A stretch of DNA of 57,936 nt. Source: Deltaproteobacteria bacterium (GTDB lineage: Bacteria; Myxococcota_C; UBA6777). Under the pieces are notes generated by a model that saw nothing but the letters and a program-made list of their open reading frames with translations, searched no databases and was not told the origin of the DNA. This document shows, piece after piece, positions 25,209 through 33,724 of the stretch. The stretch lies in the NCBI GenBank assembly GCA_002731275.1, contig PCBK01000127.1, positions 1 to 57,936 of the forward strand. Direction: 5' to 3'. Both the position numbers and the translations under genes were made by a program. Every line of letters starts with the position of its first letter. The first letter of the stretch is position 1.

Positions 25209-26396
25209 TCAGGAAGCTTTGGTGGAGGGTTTGGTCGTTGCGGGTTTGCTGGTGGGGACCTTTTGGACAGGTTTTTTGGCTGGGGCGACTCGAACAGCAG
25301 GGGCTGTGCGTTTGGCAGGGGCTGTACGTGCTACGGGAGCCTTGCGTTTTGTTGGAGTCTTGGCTACAGGAGTCTTTGTTGTCGCAGCTTTTCGTTTCTC
25401 TGGGGCTTTTGTTGAGGTCGCTTGTTTGTTGACGATCAGGACGCTGCGTTTGACGGGCTTGATTGTCGTGGGTGGGTTCTTGGGCAACAACTTGAGATCG
25501 GCGACGATACCGTAGTGATCGGAGACGACATCTTTCACGACGCGGTAGCTCGCAAACTGGATGCGCTTGGAGACAAAGATCCAGTCGATACGACGAGGAC
25601 GGAACCCCTTGTGAGTGTAAAGTCCTTTGTTTTGCCATGATTTGTACACGCGCAAGTTGAGTTTGCGTGTGAGCATCTTTAGTGGTGCGGCGAAGTGATC
25701 ACTCCAGGTCGTGTTAAAGTCACCCAAGAAGATCACGGGACGCTTGCGCTTGCGGACGACTTCGACGATCTCGTTCACTTGGTTGCGCTGGATCGTGACG
25801 TTACTTGGATGCAAGTGTGTCGAGACGACATCGAACATCATCTTCGGCTTACCTGGCCATTTAAAGGCTGAGATCACAAAGCCCTTCTTAAACATCCCTA
25901 CGGACTTAAACCTATACGACGCTGGATCGTGCATCTTGAGACGTGAGATCAACGCCGCACCGTAGCGTTTGCTCTTGGTTTTGACGTGGATTCCGAGGAT
26001 TGCGTAAGGGAAGAGCCCGTGCTGTGCGAGGAAGTTCACGTGGTGAAAACGTCCACTCCACCACGAAGGGCCGTCTGCTTCTTGCAAGCCCACAATGTCG
26101 GGGTTTTCACGGAGCAAAATGGCCGAGTTTTTGATCAGGCGTTTCTTGATCGTCTTGGCGCTACGAAAGAGGGGGACGATCCCAAATCGGTTCATCGCGC
26201 CGTGCGCAACGTTGAGCGACATCACGCGCAAAATCCCCTTCTTATGGTGCTTCGCGACAGGAATCTTGCCCACGTTTAGCTCTGTGGGTTTGAGAGGTTC
26301 TTTGGGGTAGGTGGCCATCGATATCGATATCCACATGAAGACACACGCAAATGCTGAAGTGGCCAGGATACTGAGAGTACGAGAACGTTTCGTCAT
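25209..26396 (-). CDS. Exported endonuclease/exonuclease/phosphatase-family enzyme with basic tail
   Basis: Metal-dependent phosphodiesterase fold (DNase I/EEP superfamily), 395 residues from the ATG at 26396, which follows AAGGA and starts a signal sequence (KRSRTLSILATSAFACVF). Motifs: SLNVAHG, GLQEADG (metal Glu), STHLHPSN, GDFNTTWSDHF, RRIDWIFVS and SDHYGIVADL (catalytic Asp-His). The last 75 residues are a Lys/Arg/Pro/Thr/Ala-rich tail with repeats such as KRKAPVARTAPAKR, similar in composition to histone H1 tails, which would bind DNA or anionic surfaces. Targets could be extracellular DNA, phosphoinositides or sphingomyelin, and the sequence does not decide. Confidence 0.85.
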   Translation of the reverse strand: MTKRSRTLSILATSAFACVFMWISISMATYPKEPLKPTELNVGKIPVAKHHKKGILRVMSLNVAHGAMNRFGIVPLFRSAKTIKKRLIKNSAILLRENPDIVGLQEADGPSWWSGRFHHVNFLAQHGLFPYAILGIHVKTKSKRYGAALISRLKMHDPASYRFKSVGMFKKGFVISAFKWPGKPKMMFDVVSTHLHPSNVTIQRNQVNEIVEVVRKRKRPVIFLGDFNTTWSDHFAAPLKMLTRKLNLRVYKSWQNKGLYTHKGFRPRRIDWIFVSKRIQFASYRVVKDVVSDHYGIVADLKLLPKNPPTTIKPVKRSVLIVNKQATSTKAPEKRKAATTKTPVAKTPTKRKAPVARTAPAKRTAPAVRVAPAKKPVQKVPTSKPATTKPSTKAS

Positions 26397-26634
26397 GAAT
26401 TCATTCCTTTTCGCGATAGTCGTCCATTGCACGATGTGTACGAACTCTGCGGGGCATCGTTCTATCATAATGATACATGTGCAATACCATGGAGCGTTTG
26501 TCTTGCTGAGCTTCACCCCCATAACATACTGCATCTTTGGTGAGGAATCAATTCTATGGATGATCATGATGTCTCTGAAAATGTCGACAGATTCGATGAG
26601 TGAATCGTCCTTTTGGGTGGAAAAGAGGTGCCTT

Positions 26635-26662
26635 TTGCCGCTTCTTTGTTCTGTGTTACAAT
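26635..26662 (+). promoter_or_regulatory. Sigma70-like promoter candidate
   Basis: TTGCCG (26635-26640) and TACAAT (26657-26662) with a 16-base spacer, 64 bases upstream of the ADP-ribosylglycohydrolase start. The rest of the 329-base gap 26397-26725 shows nothing else clear besides the repeat at 26683. Confidence 0.45.
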
Positions 26663-26682
26663 TGCGCCTTTACCGATGAATA

Positions 26683-26700
26683 AGGCTATTGCATTAGCCT
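26683..26700 (+). promoter_or_regulatory. Inverted repeat in the 5' leader
   Basis: AGGCTA-TTGCAT-TAGCCT is a perfect 6+6 repeat with a six-base loop, placed between the promoter candidate and the ribosome binding site AAGGAG (26716-26721). It could be an operator or an mRNA hairpin. Confidence 0.35.
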
Positions 26701-26725
26701 AACCCCCTTTTGTAAAGGAGAAAGC

Positions 26726-27781
26726 ATGTCCGAAGTGGATTGGGCAAAAGGCACACTGATGGGGATGGCTGTTGGAGATGCCATCGGTTTGCCACGAGAA
26801 ATGCTCTCAAAGTCACGCGCACAGGCCTTGTTTGGTGTCCCTCCAATGGAGCACGCGTTGTTGTTTGGCAAAGGGATGATCAGCGATGACACTGAGCACG
26901 CTTGTATGGTCGCGCAAGCGCTCATCGCGACGGAGAATGTCGATGGATTTGCCTCCTCACTTGCCTGGAAGTTGCGCTTCTGGCTGCTCGGTTTGCCCGG
27001 AGGTGTTGGTCTCGCAACGCTCCGTTCGATTATGAAGCTGTGGCTCGGCTTTTCTCCTTCTAAAAGTGGCGTCTACTCGGCGGGAAACGGCCCCGCGATG
27101 AGGGCGCCTGTCCTCGGCGCATACTTCGCCTTTGATGAAGGTCGAATGTTTTCGTACGTTCGAGCCTCTACGCGTCTGACACACACGGATGAGAAGGCCT
27201 ATGAAGGGGCGCTCTCCATCGCCCACCTCGCAGCGCTAGCTCGCAGAGAGGGAGAACTCGATCTCGACACCTACTTCCAGGACCTCCAGGAGATCGTCAA
27301 AGACGCGGACCTTGCAAAGGCGTTTCAGCTTGTGGAGACAGCCCTCAGGGAAGAGTGGACGCTTGAAAAACTCACCGAACTGCAGGGGTGGCAGAAGGGG
27401 GTCAGTGGCTACATTGTGCATACTGTCCCGGCGTGTGTGTATGTTTGTTTGCGTTGGGGGGATGATTTTCGCGAGGCGATCGAGCAGACAGTGATGCTGG
27501 GTGGAGACACGGACACAACCGCAGCGATTGTTGGGGGGGTGTTGGGTGTGTTACGTGGTGGCGCAGACATACCGACATCGTGGACAGAAGGTTTGATGGA
27601 ATTTCCTCGTAACACTTCATGGATAGAGCGACTCGCTGCACGATTGACCGAACGATGGGATAGTCAAAAGAAGGGCGACGCGATCGGTTTGTTTTGGCCC
27701 ATGTTGCCCTTGCGTAACTTGTTTTTCTTGATGATTGTGCTATCTCATGGTGTGAGACGATTGTTTCCTCCGTATTCGTGA
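26726..27781 (+). CDS. ADP-ribosylglycohydrolase family protein
   Basis: A DraG/ARH-type all-helical hydrolase, 351 residues, that removes ADP-ribose from a protein or small molecule using two magnesium ions. The metal-binding motifs are present: GDAIGLP (17-23), SDDTEHA (53-59, usual S-D-D-T) and GGDTDTTAA with Asp261, Asp263 and Thr264. A hydrophobic C-terminus (FFLMIVLSHGVRRLF) is unusual and may attach to membrane. The start follows AAAGGAG. The HAD phosphatase gene begins 23 bases downstream on the same strand. Confidence 0.88.
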   Translation: MSEVDWAKGTLMGMAVGDAIGLPREMLSKSRAQALFGVPPMEHALLFGKGMISDDTEHACMVAQALIATENVDGFASSLAWKLRFWLLGLPGGVGLATLRSIMKLWLGFSPSKSGVYSAGNGPAMRAPVLGAYFAFDEGRMFSYVRASTRLTHTDEKAYEGALSIAHLAALARREGELDLDTYFQDLQEIVKDADLAKAFQLVETALREEWTLEKLTELQGWQKGVSGYIVHTVPACVYVCLRWGDDFREAIEQTVMLGGDTDTTAAIVGGVLGVLRGGADIPTSWTEGLMEFPRNTSWIERLAARLTERWDSQKKGDAIGLFWPMLPLRNLFFLMIVLSHGVRRLFPPYS

Positions 27782-27804
27782 ATCAGAAGACAGGAGTTGA
27801 GTGC

Positions 27805-28515
27805 ATGAGTGGCCATGAGCTGGGTGGAGCGGGGCGTCCCGCAGCTTTTTTTGACCTTGATCGGACGTTGATCTCCGTCAACAGCGCGAAACGCTATATT
27901 CAAAATGAACGAAAACAAGGTCGTGTCACGACCAGGCAGATGTTCCTGTCCGCCTTCTATTTGATGCTCTATCATTTCTCCCTCGCGGATATCAAAGAGG
28001 CCTACAGACGGGCTGCGATGAGTTTTCGAGGCAAAGACCACGCCGAACTTACGGCTTCGACCCTGACGTGGTTCTTGGAGGAGATCGCTGAGACCATTCA
28101 GCCCGGCGGTGAGAGCGCACTACAAGAACACAAAGCCCAAGGCCATCCCTGTGTCTTGTTGACCGGGAGCACTTCGTATCTAGCGAAGATTGTGACGGAT
28201 CATTGGGAACTTGACGATTGGCTCGCGACGCAGTTTGTGGTCGATGATGACGGGAAGATGACTGGAGAAATTGATGGTCCCATTTGTTACAGTGATGGGA
28301 AGGTTGTCTTGGCGACGGAGTGGGCCAAACAGAACGGTGTCGATCTGAAGCAGTCGTATTTTTACACCGACTCTTTCAGTGACCTTCCGATGTTGGAGGT
28401 GGTTGGATTTCCTAGAATCGTCAATCCTGATCCTCGACTGCGGCGGATGGCCAATCGTCGAGGGTGGCCGATTTTGGATTGGCAGGAAGTGGAGAGTCAA
28501 GAAGCAACTTCTTGA
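27805..28515 (+). CDS. HAD subfamily IB phosphatase (SerB-like)
   Basis: A 236-residue HAD hydrolase. The nucleophile motif is FFDLDRTLI (Asp17, Asp19), motif II is LLTGST, and the C-terminal metal motif is YTDSFSDLPML. The alpha-helical cap between motifs I and II is typical of the phosphoserine phosphatase/IB group. The ATG at 27805 with AGGAG (27791-27795) is preferred over a GTG at 27778 that overlaps the previous stop. The substrate is not evident. Family members act on phosphoserine, lysophosphatidic acid or glycerol phosphates. Confidence 0.85.
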   Translation: MSGHELGGAGRPAAFFDLDRTLISVNSAKRYIQNERKQGRVTTRQMFLSAFYLMLYHFSLADIKEAYRRAAMSFRGKDHAELTASTLTWFLEEIAETIQPGGESALQEHKAQGHPCVLLTGSTSYLAKIVTDHWELDDWLATQFVVDDDGKMTGEIDGPICYSDGKVVLATEWAKQNGVDLKQSYFYTDSFSDLPMLEVVGFPRIVNPDPRLRRMANRRGWPILDWQEVESQEATS

Positions 28516-28533
28516 GAGAGGATTGTCAGCGGA

Positions 28534-29160
28534 TCAGGAGGGACCGTTGGGGATACCGAGGATGGAGAGGATCAGACCGATACCGAGTGCGTCGAGTGCG
28601 TACGCACCAAGGATGAAGAACCAAAAGAGTTTTGGATAGCCAACACGTCTGAGATACGCCAATTGGTTGGACTCAAACCAGTTGAACAATTTTTTGATCC
28701 CCCAAAACATCTGCACTGCAATAAACATCCCAAGCCCCGCGAGCGCACCGCCAAATTGCTTGTGCCCGCGGACATTCATCTGGATGCCGACAAAGAACAT
28801 GATCGGGCCGATGATTCTGGAGAGTTTGAGGAGGTTCTGCTGTAGAGGTGTGATCTCATCTTGCCACGCGAATGGACTTGGTTTGTCTTCTTGCATTGCC
28901 TTTTGTTCTTCCTGCCACTGTCTGTGGCGTTGTGTCTGTACCCACTCCCAACAATCCTGAATGGTGACGAGCTCTCGGCGCGCGTCTTCTTCGAGCGTTG
29001 TATCAAACGCAAGCTCCAGGTTGTCAAAGAAGTCCTGAATGTGTTCGTCAGAAGCGATTGTACGGACAGTTTGTTCAAAGTGATAATCGCCAGGAGAGCG
29101 ACCATCAAAAGATGCTCGGAAGACCTCTGCGAAGTTTTCCTGGAGTGTTTGCATGTTCAT
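28534..29160 (-). CDS. Membrane protein with degenerate ACP-like domain
   Basis: A 208-residue protein. Residues 1-75 align by eye with acyl carrier proteins: LELAFDTTLEEDARRELVTI matches the helix III/IV region of ACP ([20 protein letters not shown] in E. coli). Counting back without gaps, the phosphopantetheine Ser is replaced by Asp38 (SDEH instead of DSL). A charged linker (80-110) and three transmembrane segments (about 110-135, 140-160, 180-203) follow. No strong ribosome binding site is seen before the ATG at 29160. It is the last gene of a minus-strand cluster with an acyltransferase and a thioesterase. The ACP reading rests on manual alignment only. Confidence 0.6.
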   Translation of the reverse strand: MNMQTLQENFAEVFRASFDGRSPGDYHFEQTVRTIASDEHIQDFFDNLELAFDTTLEEDARRELVTIQDCWEWVQTQRHRQWQEEQKAMQEDKPSPFAWQDEITPLQQNLLKLSRIIGPIMFFVGIQMNVRGHKQFGGALAGLGMFIAVQMFWGIKKLFNWFESNQLAYLRRVGYPKLFWFFILGAYALDALGIGLILSILGIPNGPS

Positions 29161-29204
29161 GGTGGGGAGAGTCTTTCTCAGTGCGGTGCTTTTTGAAAGA
29201 GCGC

Positions 29205-30092
29205 TTACTCTTCGATGTACTCTTCGACGTATTCTGTGTCGCGTTGTACGTCATCGATGAATTGGGCGTATTCGCGGGAGATGTCTGTGATGGTGTCTCT
29301 TGGCACATTGAGGTTCTCGAAGATCGTGGATTCTTGAACTTCGTTGTCTTTTTCTGTGTTGATGTCGATTTTCTTTGCGGTCATCAAGTGCAGACGATCA
29401 CATTTTTTACACGAGACCGAAGAGAGTTGGATGTGTGGGAAAGCATCTGTGTAGGTGAGGTCGCGTGACCAATCTTCGCTACCTGTCGACGCCGTCGATT
29501 GGAAATTGGGTTCAAGGGAGGCGTCGACAGCGGCGATGATCTCTTCGTCCTCAACCCACTCTTTACAATTTTCACAGTAAACATCTGTCGCATCGAGTTT
29601 GCCGAGAAATGCAACACCTGCGAGGTACGCGAGTCCTTCTCCGACCAAAAGGACCGTATAGAAGATTCCGTTGACACGGCCACCTGAGCCGATCGAGAAC
29701 CAGCCTTTTTCGATGAGTTTGGTGATCATCGCCCACATGATGTCGGGTCTTGTGACGATTTTCATGTAGGGGATTTTGTATTTGATCAAGACCGCGAGAA
29801 AGGCTGCCCAGGCGAGATAGAGGGTGATCGCGCCGAGAATGACGCCAAAGACGATGCTGATCGGTGTGTTGCGGTGATGTCCCATCTTGAGGCCCATCTT
29901 GAAGACGAGCGCGACGACAAAGACGAAGGCCAGTGAGACGAGTATGTTGAGAAACACAAGTGGGATGTAGCGGACGGCGTACGCGTACCCAAAAGAGAGT
30001 GGGATGGCTGCGACGAGTCCGAAGAGCATTCCCCAGACGAGTCCCATAGGGGAGACCTGTCCTGAGAGCTTGTAAAATTTGCCTTGTTGCAT
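29205..30092 (-). CDS. Multi-spanning membrane protein with zinc-ribbon-like tail
   Basis: A 295-residue protein from the ATG at 30092, which follows AAGGA. The 17 upstream codons would overlap the thioesterase gene and are rejected. Four hydrophobic segments lie in the first 180 residues (around GLVWGMLFGLVAAIPLSFGY, FLNILVSLAFVFVVAL, IVFGVILGAITLYLAWAAF and FYTVLLVGEGLAYLAGVAFL). The cytosolic C-terminus has two Cys pairs, CENC and CKKC, spaced like a zinc ribbon, and an acidic end. The family is not recognised. It lies 44 bases before the ACP-like gene and 11 bases after the thioesterase gene. Confidence 0.65.
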   Translation of the reverse strand: MQQGKFYKLSGQVSPMGLVWGMLFGLVAAIPLSFGYAYAVRYIPLVFLNILVSLAFVFVVALVFKMGLKMGHHRNTPISIVFGVILGAITLYLAWAAFLAVLIKYKIPYMKIVTRPDIMWAMITKLIEKGWFSIGSGGRVNGIFYTVLLVGEGLAYLAGVAFLGKLDATDVYCENCKEWVEDEEIIAAVDASLEPNFQSTASTGSEDWSRDLTYTDAFPHIQLSSVSCKKCDRLHLMTAKKIDINTEKDNEVQESTIFENLNVPRDTITDISREYAQFIDDVQRDTEYVEEYIEE

Positions 30093-30103
30093 GGGGTCTT
30101 TCC

Positions 30104-30541
30104 TTACGTTTGGTGGTTTTGTTTGTGGATGAAGGCAACCCATTCATCCGGTAAGTCAGCTTTTTCGTTCTTTGCGTAGTTGTAAGAGACGATCAGTCCA
30201 CTGCCTTTTGCTGCGACACGTTGGAGCGTTTCGCTGACGACGATGTACTCCATCGTAAAGCGATCTTGCTCAATATCCGTGACTTTGGCACCGATGTATA
30301 CTGTGTCCGGGTAGGAGAGCGGTGCCTTGAATCTGCACTGTGTGGAGGCCAGGATGGGGCCGATGTTGTGCTCTTGCATGTACTCGATGATCCTGGCTTC
30401 CTCGAAATACGCAATGCGTACATCTTCAAAGTAGCGAAAATAGACTGTGTTGTTCACGTGCTGGAATGCGTCCATGGAACCCCACGTCACAGAACGTCGG
30501 ATGTGGACAGGGTAACCTTCGAGTAAGTCATGGTATGACAT
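30104..30541 (-). CDS. Acyl-CoA thioesterase, hotdog fold (YbgC/4HBT type)
   Basis: A 145-residue single hotdog thioesterase that would hydrolyse an acyl-CoA or acyl-ACP. The active-site segment GSMDAFQHVNNTVYFRYFED has the catalytic Asp24 and the HVNN signature of the 4-hydroxybenzoyl-CoA thioesterase group. The length is normal. It lies between the acyltransferase gene (69 bases upstream) and the zinc-ribbon membrane protein (11 bases downstream), so it belongs to an apparent four-gene acyl-handling operon. Confidence 0.88.
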   Translation of the reverse strand: MSYHDLLEGYPVHIRRSVTWGSMDAFQHVNNTVYFRYFEDVRIAYFEEARIIEYMQEHNIGPILASTQCRFKAPLSYPDTVYIGAKVTDIEQDRFTMEYIVVSETLQRVAAKGSGLIVSYNYAKNEKADLPDEWVAFIHKQNHQT

Positions 30542-30610
30542 ATGATGACCTGTTTCTTGTAATGATTTGATATGTGGTGGTTTTGTGCTGATAGAGATGA
30601 AGAAGTTGGC

Positions 30611-31444
30611 TTATTCGCCTTTTTCTGAGGCTGCAGGGAGGGAGGGGGACTCGTCTTCATCGAGGAGCCAGGGGTTTTCGAGGAGCGCTCTCGCACGATT
30701 CGCGAGTTTTCCAGCTTGGAATCCATCGACAAAGCGGTGATCGATGGTCGCAGTGATCGTCAATTGAGGTTGGTTGATCAGCTCGTCGTCGACGAAGGCA
30801 GGTCTGCGCTTGACAGCGCCGACCAAGACGTAGAGGGGGACGCGAGCAAAGGGGGTTGGAGGTGCGAAGCCTTCGTCCAGACCAAACATACCAACGCTTG
30901 TGATGATCGCCGAGCCAAAAGGAAACTTTTCGACGCCGAGGGCTTTGATCGAGAGACCCATCGCGCTGGATAAATAGCCAACTGTCCATACAAGCGGCTT
31001 GATCAAGAATGTCGGCAACCACTTGAGCGGATCTTGTGTTTTGTTGAAGTTGTCGTCTTTTCCCTTGCGCAATCGCTCGGCGAGAGCGCGAAGATCATCT
31101 GCGATGTCCAACATCGACTTTTGATCGGCGTTCTCGATTTTGGCTTTGGCGAGGTTGTTTCCATCCTCCAGGGCGACGAGATAGGTGACATCGATCGTCT
31201 CGTGGGGGATAAAGCGCCCGAGGAAGATGCGACCATTCAGGCCGGGGGCTTCTTTGAGTGCTTCGGCGACGACTTTCCCGACGAGGTGTGTGATGGTGAC
31301 CTTGTTGCCGGTTTTGTCTCGGATGTGTTGGATGTATTTGAGCAGCTCTGTGGCATCGACGGTCAACTTGCCGTAGATGTTGCCTTCTTTGGGAGCGGAC
31401 CAGGAGGAAATCGCGAGTTTTCGACGCAAAGACATTTTTGCCAT
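30611..31444 (-). CDS. Stand-alone E2-type acyltransferase catalytic domain
   Basis: A 277-residue protein with the catalytic fold of 2-oxoacid dehydrogenase acyltransferases and chloramphenicol acetyltransferase. The active-site motif is DHRFVDG, with His236 and Asp240. FPFGSAIITSVGMFGLDEG matches the E2 core. There is no lipoyl domain, no E1/E3-binding domain and no dehydrogenase gene nearby. It may therefore transfer an acyl group in a different context, perhaps from CoA. The start MAKMSLRRK at 31444 is the first gene of the minus-strand cluster and is divergent from the fluoride channel. Confidence 0.8.
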   Translation of the reverse strand: MAKMSLRRKLAISSWSAPKEGNIYGKLTVDATELLKYIQHIRDKTGNKVTITHLVGKVVAEALKEAPGLNGRIFLGRFIPHETIDVTYLVALEDGNNLAKAKIENADQKSMLDIADDLRALAERLRKGKDDNFNKTQDPLKWLPTFLIKPLVWTVGYLSSAMGLSIKALGVEKFPFGSAIITSVGMFGLDEGFAPPTPFARVPLYVLVGAVKRRPAFVDDELINQPQLTITATIDHRFVDGFQAGKLANRARALLENPWLLDEDESPSLPAASEKGE

Positions 31445-31590
31445 GGAACCATTTCCCTGTATTGTGATAGGTCTGTCGATCAGGTGATTGTTTCAAAGTC
31501 AGTAGCCTAGCAAAGGCGCTTTGAATCGTCAATTGTTGTCGTTGAATGTAAAATGGCGCTTGTCGTGCCACCGTTTGAGGAGAGAAGTAG

Positions 31591-31971
31591 ATGTTGTGGA
31601 CTTTGTTGTGGGTGGCGTTAGGGGCGATGTTTGGTGCCTCGGGGCGGTTTTTGGTGGGCGAAGCTGTCAGACGTCTGGTGGGGATTGGTTTTCCCTGGGG
31701 CACGATGACCGTGAATCTTGTCGGGTCGTTTTGTATGGGGCTTTTGTTTGAGCTGATCCAGCGCGGCTTGGTGACACACGAGCCGACCAAGATCTTTATT
31801 GGCATTGGGTTTCTGGGTTCCTTTACGACATTCTCGTCTTTTGCGCTCGATAACGCCAACTTGCTTCGAGCCTCTTCTTCTTGGGTGATGTTGGGGAACA
31901 TCGTCGCCCAAAATGTGATCGGGTTGTTGATGATCTTCCTAGGGATGAGGGTCGCAGATTGGATCTCTTGA
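31591..31971 (+). CDS. crcB: Fluoride channel FluC/CrcB
   Basis: A 126-residue, four-segment membrane protein that exports fluoride as a dual-topology dimer. Conserved elements are GAMFGASGRFLVG, TVNLVGSF (Asn42) and GFLGSFTTFSSF at 73-84, which holds the Phe-box and sodium-site residues. The length is typical. The start follows GAGGAGAGAAG. The 146-base gap upstream does not contain a recognisable fluoride riboswitch. Confidence 0.93.
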   Translation: MLWTLLWVALGAMFGASGRFLVGEAVRRLVGIGFPWGTMTVNLVGSFCMGLLFELIQRGLVTHEPTKIFIGIGFLGSFTTFSSFALDNANLLRASSSWVMLGNIVAQNVIGLLMIFLGMRVADWIS

Positions 31972-32041
31972 TATATCTTGCGCTTTCTGGAATGATGAGC
32001 TGCTCGTCATACCTGTATGTTCATACTCACGGAGGATCTTG

Positions 32042-33367
32042 ATGAAATACCTGCATTTGTGGTGTGCGCTTTTGGCGCTCAGTGCGGTGACTGTTCTTGG
32101 ATGTCAGGCCAAACCTGTCCCTGGACCAGACGGTCTCGCAGAAAGAATCACAGCTTACAAATCTTACACTCGTGCCCGCTCTAGCTGGCCTACCAAGACA
32201 TGGCCTGTCGCGAAACCTGCGTCTGTTGGCTTCGATGAAAAGGCGCTTGATAAAGCGATGAAGTACGCGTTCACAATGACGGGCGATGAGAAAAATCGCA
32301 AAGGCGTCCGTACCGATGGCGTGGTGATTATTCGTCACGGAAAACTTGTGTATGAGCGATATGCACGAGGATACAAGAAGACGACTCCTCACCTCTCGTG
32401 GTCCGTGAGTAAGTCATTCACCAACGGTCTTGTCGGGATCGCCGTTCACAAAGGTCTGATGAAGATCGATGAACCCGCAGCAAAGTACGTGAAGACATTG
32501 GACCGCGGTCAACACAAAAAGATCCTGATCAGACATCTGCTCAATCAGACCGATGGCATCGATTGGAATGAAGGGTATGAAGCCTCACCTGTCGACTCCA
32601 AAGTGATCATGATGTTGTACACGGCAGGTCGAGGGAACATGGGGCTCTTTACAGCAAAGCAGCCCCTCAAGTATGTCCCTGGCACACGTTGGTACTACTC
32701 TAGTGGGACGACGAACCTGTTGATGCTGACACTTCGCAACGCGCTGAAGGCCAAAAAGAGGACGCTCGAAGATTTTGCTTGGGGTGAACTTTTTGACAAA
32801 ATTGGGATGTCTTCTGTGACGTGGGAACGTGATGGTGCCGGAACATTTGTCGGATCTTCTTATCTGTATGCGACGCCACGGGATCTCGCAAAGTACGGTT
32901 ATCTCTTTTTGAACAACGGTGTCTGGGAAGGCAAACGCTTGTTGGGAGAAGATTGGGTGAAGTTTTCCACGACCGCATCGAAAGCCAACGTTAAAGGGCA
33001 CTACGGCGCGCAATGGTGGTTAAACCTTGGGCGTCCTGAGAGAAAGCAAAAACGTCGCTTTCCTTCTGTACCACGGGAGCTTTTTTATGCTGGAGGTCAC
33101 TGGGGGCAGGGGATCTTTGTCTTCCCTTCACTTGATCTGGTCATCGTGAGGACGGCTGATGATCGCGACAAGACATTCTATCGAGGTCGTTTTTTGCGGT
33201 TGATCTTGGACAGTCTCCAAGCGGAGAAGAAGAGCAAGACAGCGCCCAAGAAGGTGACACCCAAAGCTGAGACACAACAGGTCAAGGACGCAAAAGACAC
33301 ACCCAAAGTGGAGAAGGCGACGCAGAAAACAGCACCTGTCAAAGACAAGAAAGGAGCCAAGCAATGA
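32042..33367 (+). CDS. Serine hydrolase lipoprotein, beta-lactamase class C fold
   Basis: A 441-residue exported lipoprotein; the lipobox VTVLGC puts Cys21 at the mature N-terminus. The fold is that of penicillin-binding/class C beta-lactamase-like hydrolases, with nucleophile Ser121 and Lys124 (SVSK) and the second motif Tyr219-Ser-Ser (YSS in place of YxN). GGHWGQGIFVFP resembles the HxG third motif. The last 65 residues form a Lys/Thr/Pro-rich tail. The substrate may be an ester, an amide or a peptidoglycan peptide. The ATG at 32042 with GGAGG (32031-32035) is chosen over a TTG one codon upstream. Its stop overlaps the next start (ATGA). Confidence 0.88.
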   Translation: MKYLHLWCALLALSAVTVLGCQAKPVPGPDGLAERITAYKSYTRARSSWPTKTWPVAKPASVGFDEKALDKAMKYAFTMTGDEKNRKGVRTDGVVIIRHGKLVYERYARGYKKTTPHLSWSVSKSFTNGLVGIAVHKGLMKIDEPAAKYVKTLDRGQHKKILIRHLLNQTDGIDWNEGYEASPVDSKVIMMLYTAGRGNMGLFTAKQPLKYVPGTRWYYSSGTTNLLMLTLRNALKAKKRTLEDFAWGELFDKIGMSSVTWERDGAGTFVGSSYLYATPRDLAKYGYLFLNNGVWEGKRLLGEDWVKFSTTASKANVKGHYGAQWWLNLGRPERKQKRRFPSVPRELFYAGGHWGQGIFVFPSLDLVIVRTADDRDKTFYRGRFLRLILDSLQAEKKSKTAPKKVTPKAETQQVKDAKDTPKVEKATQKTAPVKDKKGAKQ

Positions 33368-33687
33368 AAGTCCTTTTGAAATGGTTGGGAAGAGTGTTGT
33401 TGATGTTTTTGGCGATTATCCTTGTGTGGACGATGTTGAACTGGTCCAAGTTAAAGGTCTTTCCTTCGATTATATCGTCTTTTTATTCGAAAGAGATGTG
33501 TTCTTGTCTGTATGTGATCGGGCGTGATGAGGCCTTCTGTAAGAATTACGCGAGACAATACATCCCGATCCAGTGGGTAAAGGTCGACAGCAAAAAGAAA
33601 CGTGTGACTGTGAAGGGGTTGTGGCGTATCAACTCAGCGTCGTTCGTGAATAAGCGTTCGGGATGTCGGTTGGAGAAGCTACAGTAG
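33364..33687 (+). CDS. Small membrane-anchored Cys protein, partner of the serine hydrolase
   Basis: A 107-residue protein with one N-terminal membrane segment (LGRVLLMFLAIILVWTML) and an extracytoplasmic domain with four Cys (MCSCLYVIGRDEAFC and SGCRLE). It overlaps the serine hydrolase gene by four bases, so the two are probably translated together. I have an impression that similar small CSC-type proteins accompany such hydrolases elsewhere, but the function is unknown. Confidence 0.7.
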   Translation: MKVLLKWLGRVLLMFLAIILVWTMLNWSKLKVFPSIISSFYSKEMCSCLYVIGRDEAFCKNYARQYIPIQWVKVDSKKKRVTVKGLWRINSASFVNKRSGCRLEKLQ

Positions 33688-33724
33688 AGGGGATGTGAGG
33701 GGAGGGGGTTTCTACCTGATGTCC

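Noticed and set aside
27778-27804. GTG start for the HAD phosphatase overlapping the previous stop
   Set aside because: The ATG at 27805 has a well-placed AGGAG and begins just before the conserved N-terminus.
31445-31590. Possible fluoride riboswitch before crcB
   Set aside because: The conserved crcB-motif segments could not be found in the 146-base gap.
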